A stretch of 64,000 bases of DNA from Pigmentiphaga kullae (lineage in GTDB: Bacteria; Pseudomonadota; Gammaproteobacteria; Burkholderiales; Burkholderiaceae_B): assembly GCF_004216695.1 (NCBI RefSeq), contig NZ_SGXC01000001.1:620001-684000 (forward strand), in the 5' to 3' direction. A program made the position numbers and the translations under genes. The notes under the pieces are model-generated. The model had not been told where the DNA came from and did not search any database. It was given only the letters and a program-made list of their open reading frames with translations. Each line of letters begins with the position of its first letter. Position 1 is the stretch's first letter. Of this stretch, positions 45,661 to 55,677 are shown one piece after another.

Positions 45661-46368
45661 CTAGTGCTTGGCCACGCCCAACAGCCCGTCCAGTGTCGCG
45701 CCATCGGCCAGCAAGGCCTGCGCGGTGCTGGCGTGCACCACGCTGCCGCGCTCCAGCACGATGGCGGTGTCGGTGATGCCGAGCGCCTTGCGGGCGTTCT
45801 GCTCGACCAGTATCACCGACATGCCTTCGTCGCGGATGATGCGCTGCAGGGCGCTCATCAGTTCCTGCACGATGATGGGCGCCAGGCCTTCCAGCGGCTC
45901 GTCCAGCAGCAACACGCGCGGGTTCAGCATCAGCGCGCGGCCGATGGCCAGCATCTGCTGCTCCCCGCCCGAGAGCTGGTTGCCCATGTTGGCCTTGCGT
46001 TCCAGCAGGCGCGGGAACATTTCGTAGATGCGCTTGAGGTTCCACGGTCCGGGCACGGCCACGGCGGTCAGGTTTTCCTCGACGGTCAGCGACTTGAAGA
46101 TGTTGCGCTCCTGCGGCACCCAGCCGATGCCCGCCAGCGCACGCTGGTCCGGACGCAGCCCGGTGATGTCCCGGCCCCCCAGGTGCAGGCGGCCGGCGAA
46201 GCGCCGCGTGTGACCGACGATGGTATTGATCAGCGTGGTCTTGCCGGTACCGTTGCGGCCCAGCAAGGCCAGCGCCTGGCCTTCGCCCAGGCTCAGGTCT
46301 ATGCCCATCAGCACCTTGGCTTCGCCGTAGCCGGCGACGATGCCTTCCAGCTTGAGCAGCTCAGTCAT
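45661..46368 (-). CDS. livF: Branched-chain-type ABC transporter ATPase LivF (235 aa)
   Basis: The protein has Walker A (GRNGTGKTT), signature LSGGEQQM, Walker B (VLLLDEPLEGLAP) and the short LivF format ending ALLADGATLDGLLGVAKH. It is the last gene of the livH–M–G–F order and overlaps livG by 8 bp. With LivG it energises uptake of amino acids or related amides/aromatics; the receptor gene at 49176 decides the substrate. Confidence 0.94.
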   Translation of the reverse strand: MTELLKLEGIVAGYGEAKVLMGIDLSLGEGQALALLGRNGTGKTTLINTIVGHTRRFAGRLHLGGRDITGLRPDQRALAGIGWVPQERNIFKSLTVEENLTAVAVPGPWNLKRIYEMFPRLLERKANMGNQLSGGEQQMLAIGRALMLNPRVLLLDEPLEGLAPIIVQELMSALQRIIRDEGMSVILVEQNARKALGITDTAIVLERGSVVHASTAQALLADGATLDGLLGVAKH

Positions 46369-47125
46369 GGTAGCCCTCCACCACTTCCTCGCCCAGGTAC
46401 ACCGCCTTCACGCGCGGATCGCGGGCGATCTCGGCATTGGTGCCTTCGACGAACAGGCCGCCGTTGACCAGTACCGAAATGCGGTTGGCGAAGGAAAATA
46501 CCAGGTCCATGTCGTGTTCGATCAGCAGGATGGTCACGTCCTCGGGCAAGGCGCCGACCGTGTTCAGGATCTCGCGGCGCTCGCCGTCGGGCACGCCGGC
46601 CACGGGCTCGTCCAGCAGCAGCACGCGGGGCTTGGCGGCCAGCGCCAGCGCGATCTCCAGCAGGCGCTGCTTGCCGTAAGGCAGCACCGCGGTCTTGCGG
46701 TCCTTCACGTCGAGCAGGTTGCATTGCTCCATCAGGGCCGCGCATTCGTCCATGATCTCGCCGCGCTTGCCCAGCGGGCGCAGACAGCGCCAGCCCTTGC
46801 CTTCGCGTTCGGAAATGGCCACCGCCAGCGATTCGGCGGGGGTCATCTCGGCGAACAACTGGTTGATCTGGAAGGTGCGCACCAGGCCGCGGCGCGCACG
46901 CGCATGTACCGGCAGGCGCGTGACGTCTTCGCCTTCCAGTTCGATGCGGCCGGAGGTGGAAGCCAGCACGCCGGTCAGCAGGTTGATCAGCGTGGTCTTG
47001 CCCGCGCCGTTGGGGCCGATCAGCGCCTGGCGGGCGCCGCGCTCGACCTTGATCGACACGTCGTTGGTGGCGACCAGGCCGCCGAAGCGCTTGGTCAGGT
47101 TGAAGGTCTGCAATACGGTGGTCAT
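46361..47125 (-). CDS. livG: Branched-chain-type ABC transporter ATPase LivG (254 aa)
   Basis: Walker A is GPNGAGKTT and Walker B VLLLDEPVAGVPD. The signature motif is unusual: the canonical LSGGQ is LPYGKQRLLEIALAL here, as in many LivG proteins of the LPYG type. ATG 47125 overlaps the livM stop by 4 bp. The longer frame to 47872 passes through livM in another frame and is a shadow. Confidence 0.94.
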   Translation of the reverse strand: MTTVLQTFNLTKRFGGLVATNDVSIKVERGARQALIGPNGAGKTTLINLLTGVLASTSGRIELEGEDVTRLPVHARARRGLVRTFQINQLFAEMTPAESLAVAISEREGKGWRCLRPLGKRGEIMDECAALMEQCNLLDVKDRKTAVLPYGKQRLLEIALALAAKPRVLLLDEPVAGVPDGERREILNTVGALPEDVTILLIEHDMDLVFSFANRISVLVNGGLFVEGTNAEIARDPRVKAVYLGEEVVEGYHD

Positions 47126-48138
47126 TGCTTGCCTCCCTGGCCACGGCGGAACCAGGTCCACGGACGCACCAGCTTGTCGTGGCCGACGACCACGATGACG
47201 ACCAGCAGCAGGCCGATCCAGAATTGCCAGTACTGCGGCGTGATGCCCGACAGCCAGTCCTGCATGAACTTGAAGATGACGGCGCCGATGATGCCGCCGT
47301 ACAGGTAGCCGGCGCCGCCGATCACCAGCATCAGCATCACGTCGGCCGAGCGATGGAAGGCCAGCACGTCCAGCGAGGCAAAGCCCGTGGTCTGCGCCAG
47401 CAGCGCGCCGGCCACGCCCGCATACGCCGCCGCCAGCGTGTAGACGGCGGCGCGGCGGCGGTTGACGGCCACGCCCATGGCCGCGGCGCGCAGCGGATTC
47501 TGGCGCACCACCTGCAGCGACATGCCGAACGGCGAATGCACGATGGCCCGGGCGATGAAGAACAGTATCGCCAGCACGATGACCGAGTAGGTATAGGCCG
47601 TGCGGCCGAACAGGTCGAACTCGAAGGTGCCGAACAACGGCACCATGGTCACGCCGGTCAGGCCATCCGCGCCGCCCGTCAGCCAGCCCATCTTGTTGGC
47701 GATCTCGTACAGGATCAGCGCGACGCCCAGCGTCACCATCAGGCGCGTCAGGTCGGAACCGCGCATCACCAGCACGCTGGTCACCAGCCCCAGCAGCGCG
47801 CTCAGGGCCGCCGAGATGGCCAGCCCCAGGATGGGGTCGATGCCGAAATGCTTGGCCAGCAGCGCCGCGCAATAGGCGCCCAGCCCGAAGAAGGCCGCGT
47901 GGCCCAGCGAGACGATGCCGGCGTAGCCCAGGATCAGGTCGAGCGAGACCGCGAACAACGCCAGGATGGCCAGTTCGTTCAGCAGCAGGAATCCCCTGGG
48001 CAGCACGAAGGCGGCGCCTATGGCGACCACCCAGAAGACGATTTCGAACCAGCGGATGCGGGACCAGCGCGCGCCCACGGCGCGCAGCGAATCAGGGGCC
48101 GCCGCGGCGGCGGCCTGGGATGCGATCGTGGCTTTCAT
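47122..48138 (-). CDS. livM: Branched-chain-type ABC transporter permease LivM (338 aa)
   Basis: About nine transmembrane helices and the conserved permease signature (LAGVAGALLAQTTGF-type region near residue 230) are present, after a soluble N-terminal leader (residues 1–25). It pairs with LivH in the inner membrane. Its start ATG 48138 overlaps the livH stop by one base, and its stop overlaps livG by 4 bp. Confidence 0.93.
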   Translation of the reverse strand: MKATIASQAAAAAAPDSLRAVGARWSRIRWFEIVFWVVAIGAAFVLPRGFLLLNELAILALFAVSLDLILGYAGIVSLGHAAFFGLGAYCAALLAKHFGIDPILGLAISAALSALLGLVTSVLVMRGSDLTRLMVTLGVALILYEIANKMGWLTGGADGLTGVTMVPLFGTFEFDLFGRTAYTYSVIVLAILFFIARAIVHSPFGMSLQVVRQNPLRAAAMGVAVNRRRAAVYTLAAAYAGVAGALLAQTTGFASLDVLAFHRSADVMLMLVIGGAGYLYGGIIGAVIFKFMQDWLSGITPQYWQFWIGLLLVVIVVVGHDKLVRPWTWFRRGQGGKQ

Positions 48139-48998
48139 TACTTACCCCCCGCCCGGGCGAACAGGCCTTGCGGGCGCCACATCAGCATGATGATCATGAC
48201 GCAATAGATGATGAATGCCCCCACGGTGGGGATGTAGTACTTGCCGGCCACGTCGGCCACGCCCAGCAGCAGCGAGGCCACCAGCGGCCCCGTCAGGGAG
48301 GACGTGCCGCCCACGGCCACCACGATCAGGAAATAGATCATGTACTTGACCGGGAAGGTCGGGTCCAGGCCGAGCAGGTCAGCGCCCAGCGCGCCCCCCA
48401 GGCCCGCCAGGCCGGAGCCGAAGGCGAAGGTCGACAGGAACACCAGGTTGATGTTGATGCCCAGCCCGCTGGCCGCGCGCGGATCGTCCACCGAGGCGCG
48501 CAGGCGGCTGCCGAACCGGGTCTTGCTCAGGATCAGCTGCAGCCCGATCACCAGCGCCACGCAGATCACGATCACGAACAGCCGGTAGTGTCCGATGCCC
48601 ACGCCGCCGATGACCGAACGGCCGCTCAGCCACTCCGGCAGGTGCAGCAGTTGTTGCTGCGAACCCATGAAGTAATCGACCATGGCCATGGCCATGAAGG
48701 TCAGGCCGATCGAGAACAGCACCTGGTTCAGGTGCGATTGCCCGTACACCCGCTTGTACAACGTGCGCTCCAGGATCGCCCCCATGACCGCCGACACGAT
48801 GAAGGCCAGCGGCAGACACAAGAGGAAAGGCACGTTCAGGCGCTGCATGGCCAGTACGGTCACATAACCGCCCACCATCGCGAAGGCCCCGTGCGCCAGG
48901 TTGATGAAGTTCATCAACCCCAATGTCACGGACAGCCCGCAAGCCAGCACGAACAACAGCATCCCGTATGCAATGCCATCGAACAAGATAGTCAACAT
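48138..48998 (-). CDS. livH: Branched-chain-type ABC transporter permease LivH (286 aa)
   Basis: The start (MLTILFDGIAYGMLLFVLACGLSVTLGLMNFINLAHGAF) is the canonical LivH opening, with about eight transmembrane helices. ATG 48998 is preferred; the in-frame extension to 49028 is non-homologous. It follows the receptor gene at 49176 after a 177-bp gap that holds the repeat at 49110–49175, so livHMGF may have separate or attenuated expression. Confidence 0.93.
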   Translation of the reverse strand: MLTILFDGIAYGMLLFVLACGLSVTLGLMNFINLAHGAFAMVGGYVTVLAMQRLNVPFLLCLPLAFIVSAVMGAILERTLYKRVYGQSHLNQVLFSIGLTFMAMAMVDYFMGSQQQLLHLPEWLSGRSVIGGVGIGHYRLFVIVICVALVIGLQLILSKTRFGSRLRASVDDPRAASGLGININLVFLSTFAFGSGLAGLGGALGADLLGLDPTFPVKYMIYFLIVVAVGGTSSLTGPLVASLLLGVADVAGKYYIPTVGAFIIYCVMIIMLMWRPQGLFARAGGK

Positions 48999-49109
48999 GA
49001 AGCCACCGCAATTCCAAACCGCGCTCAAGACACGGCAACACCCAAGACCCGCATGACGTCACTACAGAACGCCACCCCCGGCCAGCCCGGTAGTACCCCA
49101 GGGCACAGC

Positions 49110-49175
49110 GGATCCGGCTCCGCCGGTCCGCCAGTGCCGCCCCCCTGGGGGGGCTCGCGAAGCGCGTAGGGGGGG
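49110..49175 (-). repeat. Intergenic 3'-end repeat, copy 1
   Basis: This stretch, just after the receptor stop codon, shares the blocks GGATCCGGCT, GGTCC, CCCCCTGGG and GCGCGTAGGGGGG, in the same order, with 51549–51612. It has GC-rich self-complementary parts (CCCCCC/GGGGGG) and could form a hairpin. Confidence 0.7.
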
Positions 49176-50351
49176 TTACTTAATCTTCGCTGGATCTTTG
49201 ACCGCTTCGATTTTGTCGAAGGGGACGTTATAGAGGCCGCCGTTCACCCGTTCCACCTTGGTGATGTAGACGTTCTGCACCATCTCGCGCGTCTGCGGGT
49301 CCAGCATGACCGGGCCGCGCGGGCTGTCCCACTTCTGGCCCTTCATGGCGGCCAGCAGCTTGTCGCCGTTGGTGTCGCCCTTGGTGGCCTCGATGGCCTT
49401 GTAGATCAGGTGCATGCCGTCATAGCCGCCCACGCTGTGGAAGTTCGGACGCATGCCCTTGTTCGCCTTGGCGATGCCGGCCACGTAGGACTTGTTGGCC
49501 GGGTTGTCCAGCGCGGCCGAGTAGTGCATGGAGGTCACCACGCCCAGCGCCACGTTGCCCATGTCGTTCAACAGGTCGTCGTCCACCACGTCGCCGGTGC
49601 CGATCATCTTGATGCCGGCCTTGTCCAGGCCGCGCTCGGCGAACTGCTTCATCACCACCGAACCCATGCCCGAGGGCACGAACACGAACACGGCGTCCGG
49701 CTTGGCATCGCTCACGCGCTGCAGGAAGGGCGCGAAGTCGGGGTTGTTCACCGGCACGCGCAGTTCCTGCATCACCTCGCCGCCGTTGGCTGTGAAGACC
49801 TTCTTGAACGAATTCTGGGCATCGATGCCGGGGCCGTAGTCGGCGACCAGGGTCACGACCTTCTTGATGCCGTTCTTCGGTGCCCACTGGGCGATGCCCA
49901 GCGTGGCCTGCGGCAGCGTGAAGCCGGAACGCACGACATAGGGCGACTGTTCCGTGATCATCGCGGTGGCGGCGGCCATCACGACCATGGGGATCTTGGC
50001 CTGGGTGGCGATGGGCGTGGTCGACAGCGCCAGCGGCGTCAGGCCGAAGCCGGCCAGCACGGCGACGCGGTCATTGACCACCAGTTCCTGCGCCAGGCGC
50101 TTGGTGGTGTCGGCGACGTTGGCGTCGTCCTTGATGATCAGCTCGATCTTCTTGCCGGCCACGGTGGTGCCGTGTTCGGCCATGTACAGGCGGACGGCGG
50201 CCTCGATCTGGCGGCCGGTGGATGCGAACGGGCCCGTCATCGGCAGGATGAGGCCGACCTTGACCACGTTCTGCGCGTAGGCGGGCACGGCGGCCGTGCC
50301 CGCCAGCATCAGCGCGGCTGCGATCTTGAGCAGATTGCGTTTGTTGTTCAT
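49176..50351 (-). CDS. livK: Branched-chain-type ABC transporter periplasmic receptor (391 aa)
   Basis: The signal peptide MNNKRNLLKIAAALMLAGTAAVPAYA is followed by VVKVGLILPMTGPFASTGRQIEAA, the type I periplasmic-binding fold of LivJ/LivK. Related Alcaligenaceae receptors bind amino acids, amides or aromatic acids. The ligand cannot be chosen here. It is the first gene before livHMGF on the same strand, and a GntR gene lies 136 bp upstream on the same strand. Confidence 0.93.
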   Translation of the reverse strand: MNNKRNLLKIAAALMLAGTAAVPAYAQNVVKVGLILPMTGPFASTGRQIEAAVRLYMAEHGTTVAGKKIELIIKDDANVADTTKRLAQELVVNDRVAVLAGFGLTPLALSTTPIATQAKIPMVVMAAATAMITEQSPYVVRSGFTLPQATLGIAQWAPKNGIKKVVTLVADYGPGIDAQNSFKKVFTANGGEVMQELRVPVNNPDFAPFLQRVSDAKPDAVFVFVPSGMGSVVMKQFAERGLDKAGIKMIGTGDVVDDDLLNDMGNVALGVVTSMHYSAALDNPANKSYVAGIAKANKGMRPNFHSVGGYDGMHLIYKAIEATKGDTNGDKLLAAMKGQKWDSPRGPVMLDPQTREMVQNVYITKVERVNGGLYNVPFDKIEAVKDPAKIK

Positions 50352-50487
50352 GGTGTCTCCTTGCTTTACTCACCAGATGGGACAACGAGGGAAATCAGAG
50401 GCCAGGGGCCGCCGAAAAACGCGGCATAGCGTATCAGCTTGTAAACGGCAAAAGTGACGCTTGCGGGTAATCCGCAGGCGCAAAACG

Positions 50488-51270
50488 TTATCGCGGTATG
50501 CGTCTGCGTATCAGTCGGGCTCCCGGAATCTGCGAGAACATGTCCTGGTTGCGCAGCACCGACTGCATGTTGCGAAAGGCGATGCGCGCATGTTCGCGCA
50601 TGATGGCCTCGGCACGCGCGCCTTCGCGGTTCTCGATGGCGGCCAGCACCATCCAGTGCTGGTCCTGCGCGACGATCAGGCTCAGCCAGGCTTCCTCGTC
50701 GTCGGCCTGGGCCTGCAGAAAGCCGTTGGGCGAGGCGAACGGCAGGTTGGTCGCGCGCGCGATCTGGCGCTCCAGAACCGAACTGCCCGGCAGGTAGTGC
50801 AACATCTGATGGAAGCGGCGATTCAGTTCGATGTAGCTGGACAGGTCGGCGACGCCCTTGTCGCGGCCCGTCAGGATGCGGTCGATCTCGGTCAGGCAGT
50901 CGCGCATCGCGTCCAGGTCGGCGGCCGACACGCCGCGCTCGGCGGCCATGCGCGCGGCCAATCCTTCCAGCGTGCCGCGCACCTCGATGGAATCGCGTAT
51001 CTCGGATTCGGTGAAGGCCTTGACCGCATAGCCGCCGGAAGGAATCACCTCCAGCAGGCCTTCGTCTTCCAGCCTGGCCATCGCCGCGCGGATGGGCGTG
51101 CGCGAGATGCCCAGGCGCTCGGCCACGCTGGGTTCGGACAGGCGCGCCCCGGGCGTCAGTTCGCCCGACAGGATCAGCTCGCGCAGGCCCAGTTCGGCCG
51201 CCGTCGTCTGCGCGCCGCCCGACTTGGCCTTGCCCTCGGCCCGGTCGCGCGCGGAAGCCCGCTCAGTCAT
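50488..51270 (-). CDS. GntR-family regulator, FCD subgroup (260 aa)
   Basis: A winged helix (GLRELILSGELTPGARLSEPSVAERLGISRTPIRAAMARLEDEGLL) is followed by the FCD ligand domain of about 150 residues (VRGTLEGLAARMAAERG … NRRFHQMLHYL). Upstream (51394–51475) are TGTATACA-type palindromes expected for this subgroup, so it is probably autoregulated. It sits directly upstream of the livK–livHMGF transport genes on the same strand and is likely to control them. Confidence 0.9.
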   Translation of the reverse strand: MTERASARDRAEGKAKSGGAQTTAAELGLRELILSGELTPGARLSEPSVAERLGISRTPIRAAMARLEDEGLLEVIPSGGYAVKAFTESEIRDSIEVRGTLEGLAARMAAERGVSAADLDAMRDCLTEIDRILTGRDKGVADLSSYIELNRRFHQMLHYLPGSSVLERQIARATNLPFASPNGFLQAQADDEEAWLSLIVAQDQHWMVLAAIENREGARAEAIMREHARIAFRNMQSVLRNQDMFSQIPGARLIRRRIPR

Positions 51271-51393
51271 GCAGGCCTCGCAGCGAAGAGGGGGAACGCG
51301 GACAGGAAGTCCGGACAGGCAAGGCGCCGATGGCGCCCGGAATACGGCAGGGGGTAGTCATGTCTCCGTTACAGCTCTTTACCGCTTTGCTGG

Positions 51394-51475
51394 ATACAGA
51401 CTGTATACAGATATTCCGACCGATAACAAGAACTTTGTACCAGGCCTAGGGAAAACGCCAAGCCCCGTATACAAC
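51394..51475. promoter_or_regulatory. GntR/FCD-type operators upstream of gntR
   Basis: ATACAG-A-CTGTAT followed directly by ATACAG (51394–51410) contains the perfect CTGTATACAG. A second GTATACAAC site is at 51467–51475. These overlapping palindromes lie 124–205 bp before the GntR start. The rest of 51271–51619 holds no gene. Confidence 0.55.
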
Positions 51476-51478
51476 CCC

Positions 51479-51512
51479 TGAAAAAAAGCGGCGCCCAATT
51501 CTGGACGCCGCT
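51479..51512 (-). terminator. Intrinsic terminator downstream of amtB
   Basis: AGCGGCG (51487–51493) and CGCCGCT (51506–51512) make a 7-bp stem with a 12-base loop, followed leftward by seven T residues. It closes the torF-like–glnK–amtB transcript. Confidence 0.85.
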
Positions 51513-51548
51513 CCTGCAAGAACCCACCCGATGTTGCCAGGATGCGGT

Positions 51549-51612
51549 GGATCCGGCTTTGACGGTCCACCCGCATCGCCCCCTGGGTGGCGCGCATCAG
51601 CGCGTAGGGGGG
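51549..51612 (-). repeat. Intergenic 3'-end repeat, copy 2
   Basis: This copy stands directly after the amtB stop and matches 49110–49175 in its ordered blocks (GGATCCGGCT … GGTCC … CCCCCTGGG … GCGCGTAGGGGGG), with several substitutions. It lies between amtB and the intrinsic terminator at 51479–51512. Confidence 0.7.
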
Positions 51613-51619
51613 AACTTAT

Positions 51620-52957
51620 CTACGAGTGGTATGCGCTTTCCCCGTGCGTCGTGATGTCCAGGCCTTCGCGCTCTTCCTCTTCGGTCACGCGCAGTCCCAG
51701 CAGCGCATCGGCGATCTTGTAGGCGATCAATGCGACGATGGTGGTCCAGACGATGGTGATCACCACGGCCTCGAGCTGTATCCACAGCTGGCCGAGGATG
51801 GTCATGCCGTCCACGCCCGGCCCGCCCAGCACCTTCGCGTTGAAGATGCCGGTCAGCAGCGCGCCGACGATACCGCCCACGCCATGCACGCCGAACACGT
51901 CCAGCGAGTCGTCCACCTTCAGCATGCGCTTCAGGCCGGTCACGCCCCAGACGCAGATCACGCCCGCGGCCAGGCCGATCACCAGCGCGCCCACCGGACC
52001 GACCACGCCGGCCGCCGGGGTCACGCCCACCAGGCCCGCCACCGCGCCGGACGCGCCGCCCAGCATCGAGGGATGGCCACGCACGGCCCATTCCGTGAAG
52101 ACCCACGCCAGCACCGCGGCGGCCGTGGCGATCAGCGTGTTCATGAAGGCCAGCGAGGCAACGTTGTTGGCAGCCAGCGCCGAACCCGCGTTGAAGCCGA
52201 ACCAGCCCACCCACAGCAGCGAAGCGCCGATCATCGTCATGGGCAGGTTGTGCGGCGACAGGGCTTCCTTGCCGAAGCCGATGCGCTTGCCGATCACGTA
52301 GGCGCCGATCAGGCCCGCCACGCCGGCGTTGATGTGCACCACCGTGCCACCCGCGAAATCCAGTGCGCCGCGCTCGAACAGGAAGCCCTTGACCTCGCCG
52401 CCGAACCACACCATGTGCGCGATGGGGATGTAGGCGAAGGTGAACCACAGCACCATGAACAGCAGGATGGCCGAGAAGCGCGCACGTTCGGCGAAGGCGC
52501 CCACGATCAGCGCGCAGGTGATGCCGGCGAACGTGGCCTGGAAGGCCGCGAAGCTGAGTTCGGGCACGGTACCCGACAGCGGGAAGGTCCCCGTCTCGGC
52601 ATCGAACAGACCCTTCAGGAACAGGCGATCAAGCCCGCCGAAGAAGGCATTGCCCTCGGTGAAGGCCAGCGAATAGCCGTAGATGAACCACAGCACGACG
52701 ATCAGCGAGAACGTGACCAGGACCTGCATCAGGACCGACAACATGTTCTTGCTGCGCACCAGGCCGCCGTAGAACAGCGCCAGGCCGGGCACCACCATCA
52801 GCAGCACCAGGATGGTGGACGTGCTGAGCCAGGCCAGATCGGCCCCGACCAGCGTGGGGGCGGCATCCTCCGCCAGCGCGGGCGCGGCGAACAGTGCCAG
52901 CGCCAGCGCCAGTCCCGCCCCAAGGGCTTTCATCGATGAAGCATGCATTGTTTTCAT
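51620..52957 (-). CDS. amtB: Ammonium transporter AmtB (445 aa)
   Basis: A cleavable leader (MKTMHASSMKALGAGLALALALFAAPALA) is followed by the Amt/Rh channel with eleven membrane helices. It carries the conserved stretches DAAPTLVGADLAWLSTSTILVLLMVVPGLALFYGGLVR near the start and GVHGVGGIVGALLTG. It imports ammonium across the inner membrane and is gated by GlnK. It lies 15 bp after glnK and is the last gene before the repeat and terminator. Confidence 0.95.
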   Translation of the reverse strand: MKTMHASSMKALGAGLALALALFAAPALAEDAAPTLVGADLAWLSTSTILVLLMVVPGLALFYGGLVRSKNMLSVLMQVLVTFSLIVVLWFIYGYSLAFTEGNAFFGGLDRLFLKGLFDAETGTFPLSGTVPELSFAAFQATFAGITCALIVGAFAERARFSAILLFMVLWFTFAYIPIAHMVWFGGEVKGFLFERGALDFAGGTVVHINAGVAGLIGAYVIGKRIGFGKEALSPHNLPMTMIGASLLWVGWFGFNAGSALAANNVASLAFMNTLIATAAAVLAWVFTEWAVRGHPSMLGGASGAVAGLVGVTPAAGVVGPVGALVIGLAAGVICVWGVTGLKRMLKVDDSLDVFGVHGVGGIVGALLTGIFNAKVLGGPGVDGMTILGQLWIQLEAVVITIVWTTIVALIAYKIADALLGLRVTEEEEREGLDITTHGESAYHS

Positions 52958-52972
52958 TTTTGAATCGTCCTA

Positions 52973-54095
<1,123 letters not shown>

Positions 54096-54202
54096 CTGTC
54101 GTTCCAGGGCGGGTTGTCAGCCAGGCGGTCCAGTGCGTGGGTGGCGCAACTGGCGTGGTCACGGGGTTTCGCGGTCAGGCGGACCCCGGTTGGTTGTTAC
54201 TG

Positions 54203-54218
54203 AGCATTTCCCGTGCCA
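54203..54218 (-). promoter_or_regulatory. Sigma-54 promoter of the torF-like–glnK–amtB operon
   Basis: Leftward, TGGCACGGGAAATGCT has the –24 GG and –12 GC at the required spacing (GG-N10-GC). It lies 108 bp upstream of the first gene, as expected for an NtrC-regulated nitrogen operon. Confidence 0.78.
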
Positions 54219-54260
54219 GCTTGCTTTCCCCATGAAACGCACCACCGTCGCCCGTCGGAC

Positions 54261-54319
54261 GACCCAATTTGGTGCATGGCGGCGTGCACGCCGCGGGCGG
54301 CCGCACCATCTGATGGCAC
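54261..54319. promoter_or_regulatory. Two NtrC-like enhancer sites
   Basis: GACCCAATTTGGTGC (54261–54275) and GCACCATCTGATGGCAC (54303–54319) approach the GCACCA-N5-TGGTGC consensus with one good half each. They are about 43 bp apart and upstream of the sigma-54 promoter on the leftward strand. Confidence 0.5.
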
Positions 54320-54381
54320 GCGCGTCTACGGCGGGGCGGGACTACACTGGAGGCCGGCAGCCGACTTAAAGGACAGACATC

Positions 54382-54648
54382 ATGATCAATCGCACCGACT
54401 GGTTCGAAGACCTGCAGAAGAACATCTCCGACCTGATCGCCCGCAGCCCGGCGGCCGACATCGAGCGCAACGTCAAGGGATTCCTGGGCCAGACCTTCAC
54501 CAGGCTGGACCTCATCACCCGCGAGGAATTCGACATCCAGACCGAGTTGCTGGCGCGCACGCGGGCCAAGGTGGATGCGCTGGAAGCGCAGGTGCAGGCG
54601 TTGGAGGCGCGGGTGATCGCGCTGGAGGGGAAATCGTCGCAGGGATGA
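54382..54648 (+). CDS. ubiK: Ubiquinone biosynthesis accessory factor UbiK (88 aa)
   Basis: The small protein opens with WFEDLQKNISDLIARSP and GFLGQTFTRLDLITREEFDIQ, the UbiK/BMFP pattern. A C-terminal coiled coil (residues about 55–80, LARTRAKVDALEAQVQALEARV) trimerises the family. It assists the Ubi complex in ubiquinone synthesis. It is divergent from the torF-like operon and convergent with the Bug gene that ends at 54712. Confidence 0.93.
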   Translation: MINRTDWFEDLQKNISDLIARSPAADIERNVKGFLGQTFTRLDLITREEFDIQTELLARTRAKVDALEAQVQALEARVIALEGKSSQG

Positions 54649-54711
54649 GCCTCGTGCCCGGTTTCGCGCATGATCGCGGGCGCGGAGGACACACCGGCCC
54701 CCTTCTTTCTT

Positions 54712-55677
54712 TTACTTGTCGATGCGCACCGTACCCGCCGCGAACAGCTTCTTCCAGCGCGCATCTTCGCCACGCAGATAGCGTTCAAAGGCGGCCCCAT
54801 CCATGTCATCGGGCTGCCCGCCCAGCCGCAGCAGGGCCTCGACCGCCTCGTCGCGCTTGATCGCCTGGCGCACCGCGCCGGCCAGCCGCTCGACCACCGG
54901 CGCCGGCGTACCCTTGGGCGCGGCCAGGCCGAACCAGGAGGTCAGGTCGTACTCCGGCACCCCCGCCTCCACCATGGTCGGCACTTCGGGCGCGCCCGGC
55001 GAGCGCACCGCCGTGGTGACCGCCAGCGCGCGCAGCTTGCCCGCCTGGATGTTGGGCAGCGCGCTGATCAGGCTGTCGAACATGAAGGCCAGCGTGCCGG
55101 TCTGCATGTCCACCTGCGCCTGCGCGGTGCCCTTGTAGGGCACGTGCGTCACCTTGATTCCCGCCAGACCGCCGAACAGCTCGCCCGCCAGGTGGCTGGC
55201 CGAACCTATGCCCGCCGAGCCGTAGTTCAACTGCCCCGGCCGCGAGCGCGCGTACGCCACCAGCTCGGGCACCGTCTTCACCGGCAGCGAGGGATGCACG
55301 ACCAGCACGTTACCCACGCCCGTGATGCGGGTGACGGGAGCGAAGTCGTTCACCAGGTTGTAGTTGGCCTCGGCCGGGTTGATGATGGGATTGAGCACGT
55401 CGGCGAAGGCACACAGCAGCAGGGTGTGGCCGTCGGCCGGCGCGCCCTTGACCGCCCGGGTCGCCAGCGCGCCGCCGGCGCCGGGACGGTTTTCGACCAC
55501 GACCTGCTGGCCCAGGCTGTCGCTCAGCAGGCGCGCGACCAGGCGCGCGCACGTGTCCGCCGGGCCGCCCGCGGCGAAGCCCACGAGAATGCGGATCGGC
55601 TTGTCGGGAAAGGCCGCCAGCGCGGGCAGGCCGAGCGTGGCCAGCGAAGCGAGGCCGAAGGCGCGGCGGGTGATCAT
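54712..55677 (-). CDS. Bug/TctC-family periplasmic receptor (321 aa)
   Basis: A twin-arginine-like leader (MITRRAFGLASLATLGLPALAA) precedes FPDKPIRILVGFAAGGPADTCARLVARLL. The core VVENRPGAGGALATRAV, LNYGSAGIGSASHLAGEL and VPYKGTAQAQVDMQTGTLAF is intact. ATG 55677 overlaps the YciI gene stop by 4 bp. The longer frame to 56133 is the YciI region in another frame. This pairing of a YciI-type protein with a Bug receptor is unusual and suggests the two share a substrate. Confidence 0.9.
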   Translation of the reverse strand: MITRRAFGLASLATLGLPALAAFPDKPIRILVGFAAGGPADTCARLVARLLSDSLGQQVVVENRPGAGGALATRAVKGAPADGHTLLLCAFADVLNPIINPAEANYNLVNDFAPVTRITGVGNVLVVHPSLPVKTVPELVAYARSRPGQLNYGSAGIGSASHLAGELFGGLAGIKVTHVPYKGTAQAQVDMQTGTLAFMFDSLISALPNIQAGKLRALAVTTAVRSPGAPEVPTMVEAGVPEYDLTSWFGLAAPKGTPAPVVERLAGAVRQAIKRDEAVEALLRLGGQPDDMDGAAFERYLRGEDARWKKLFAAGTVRIDK

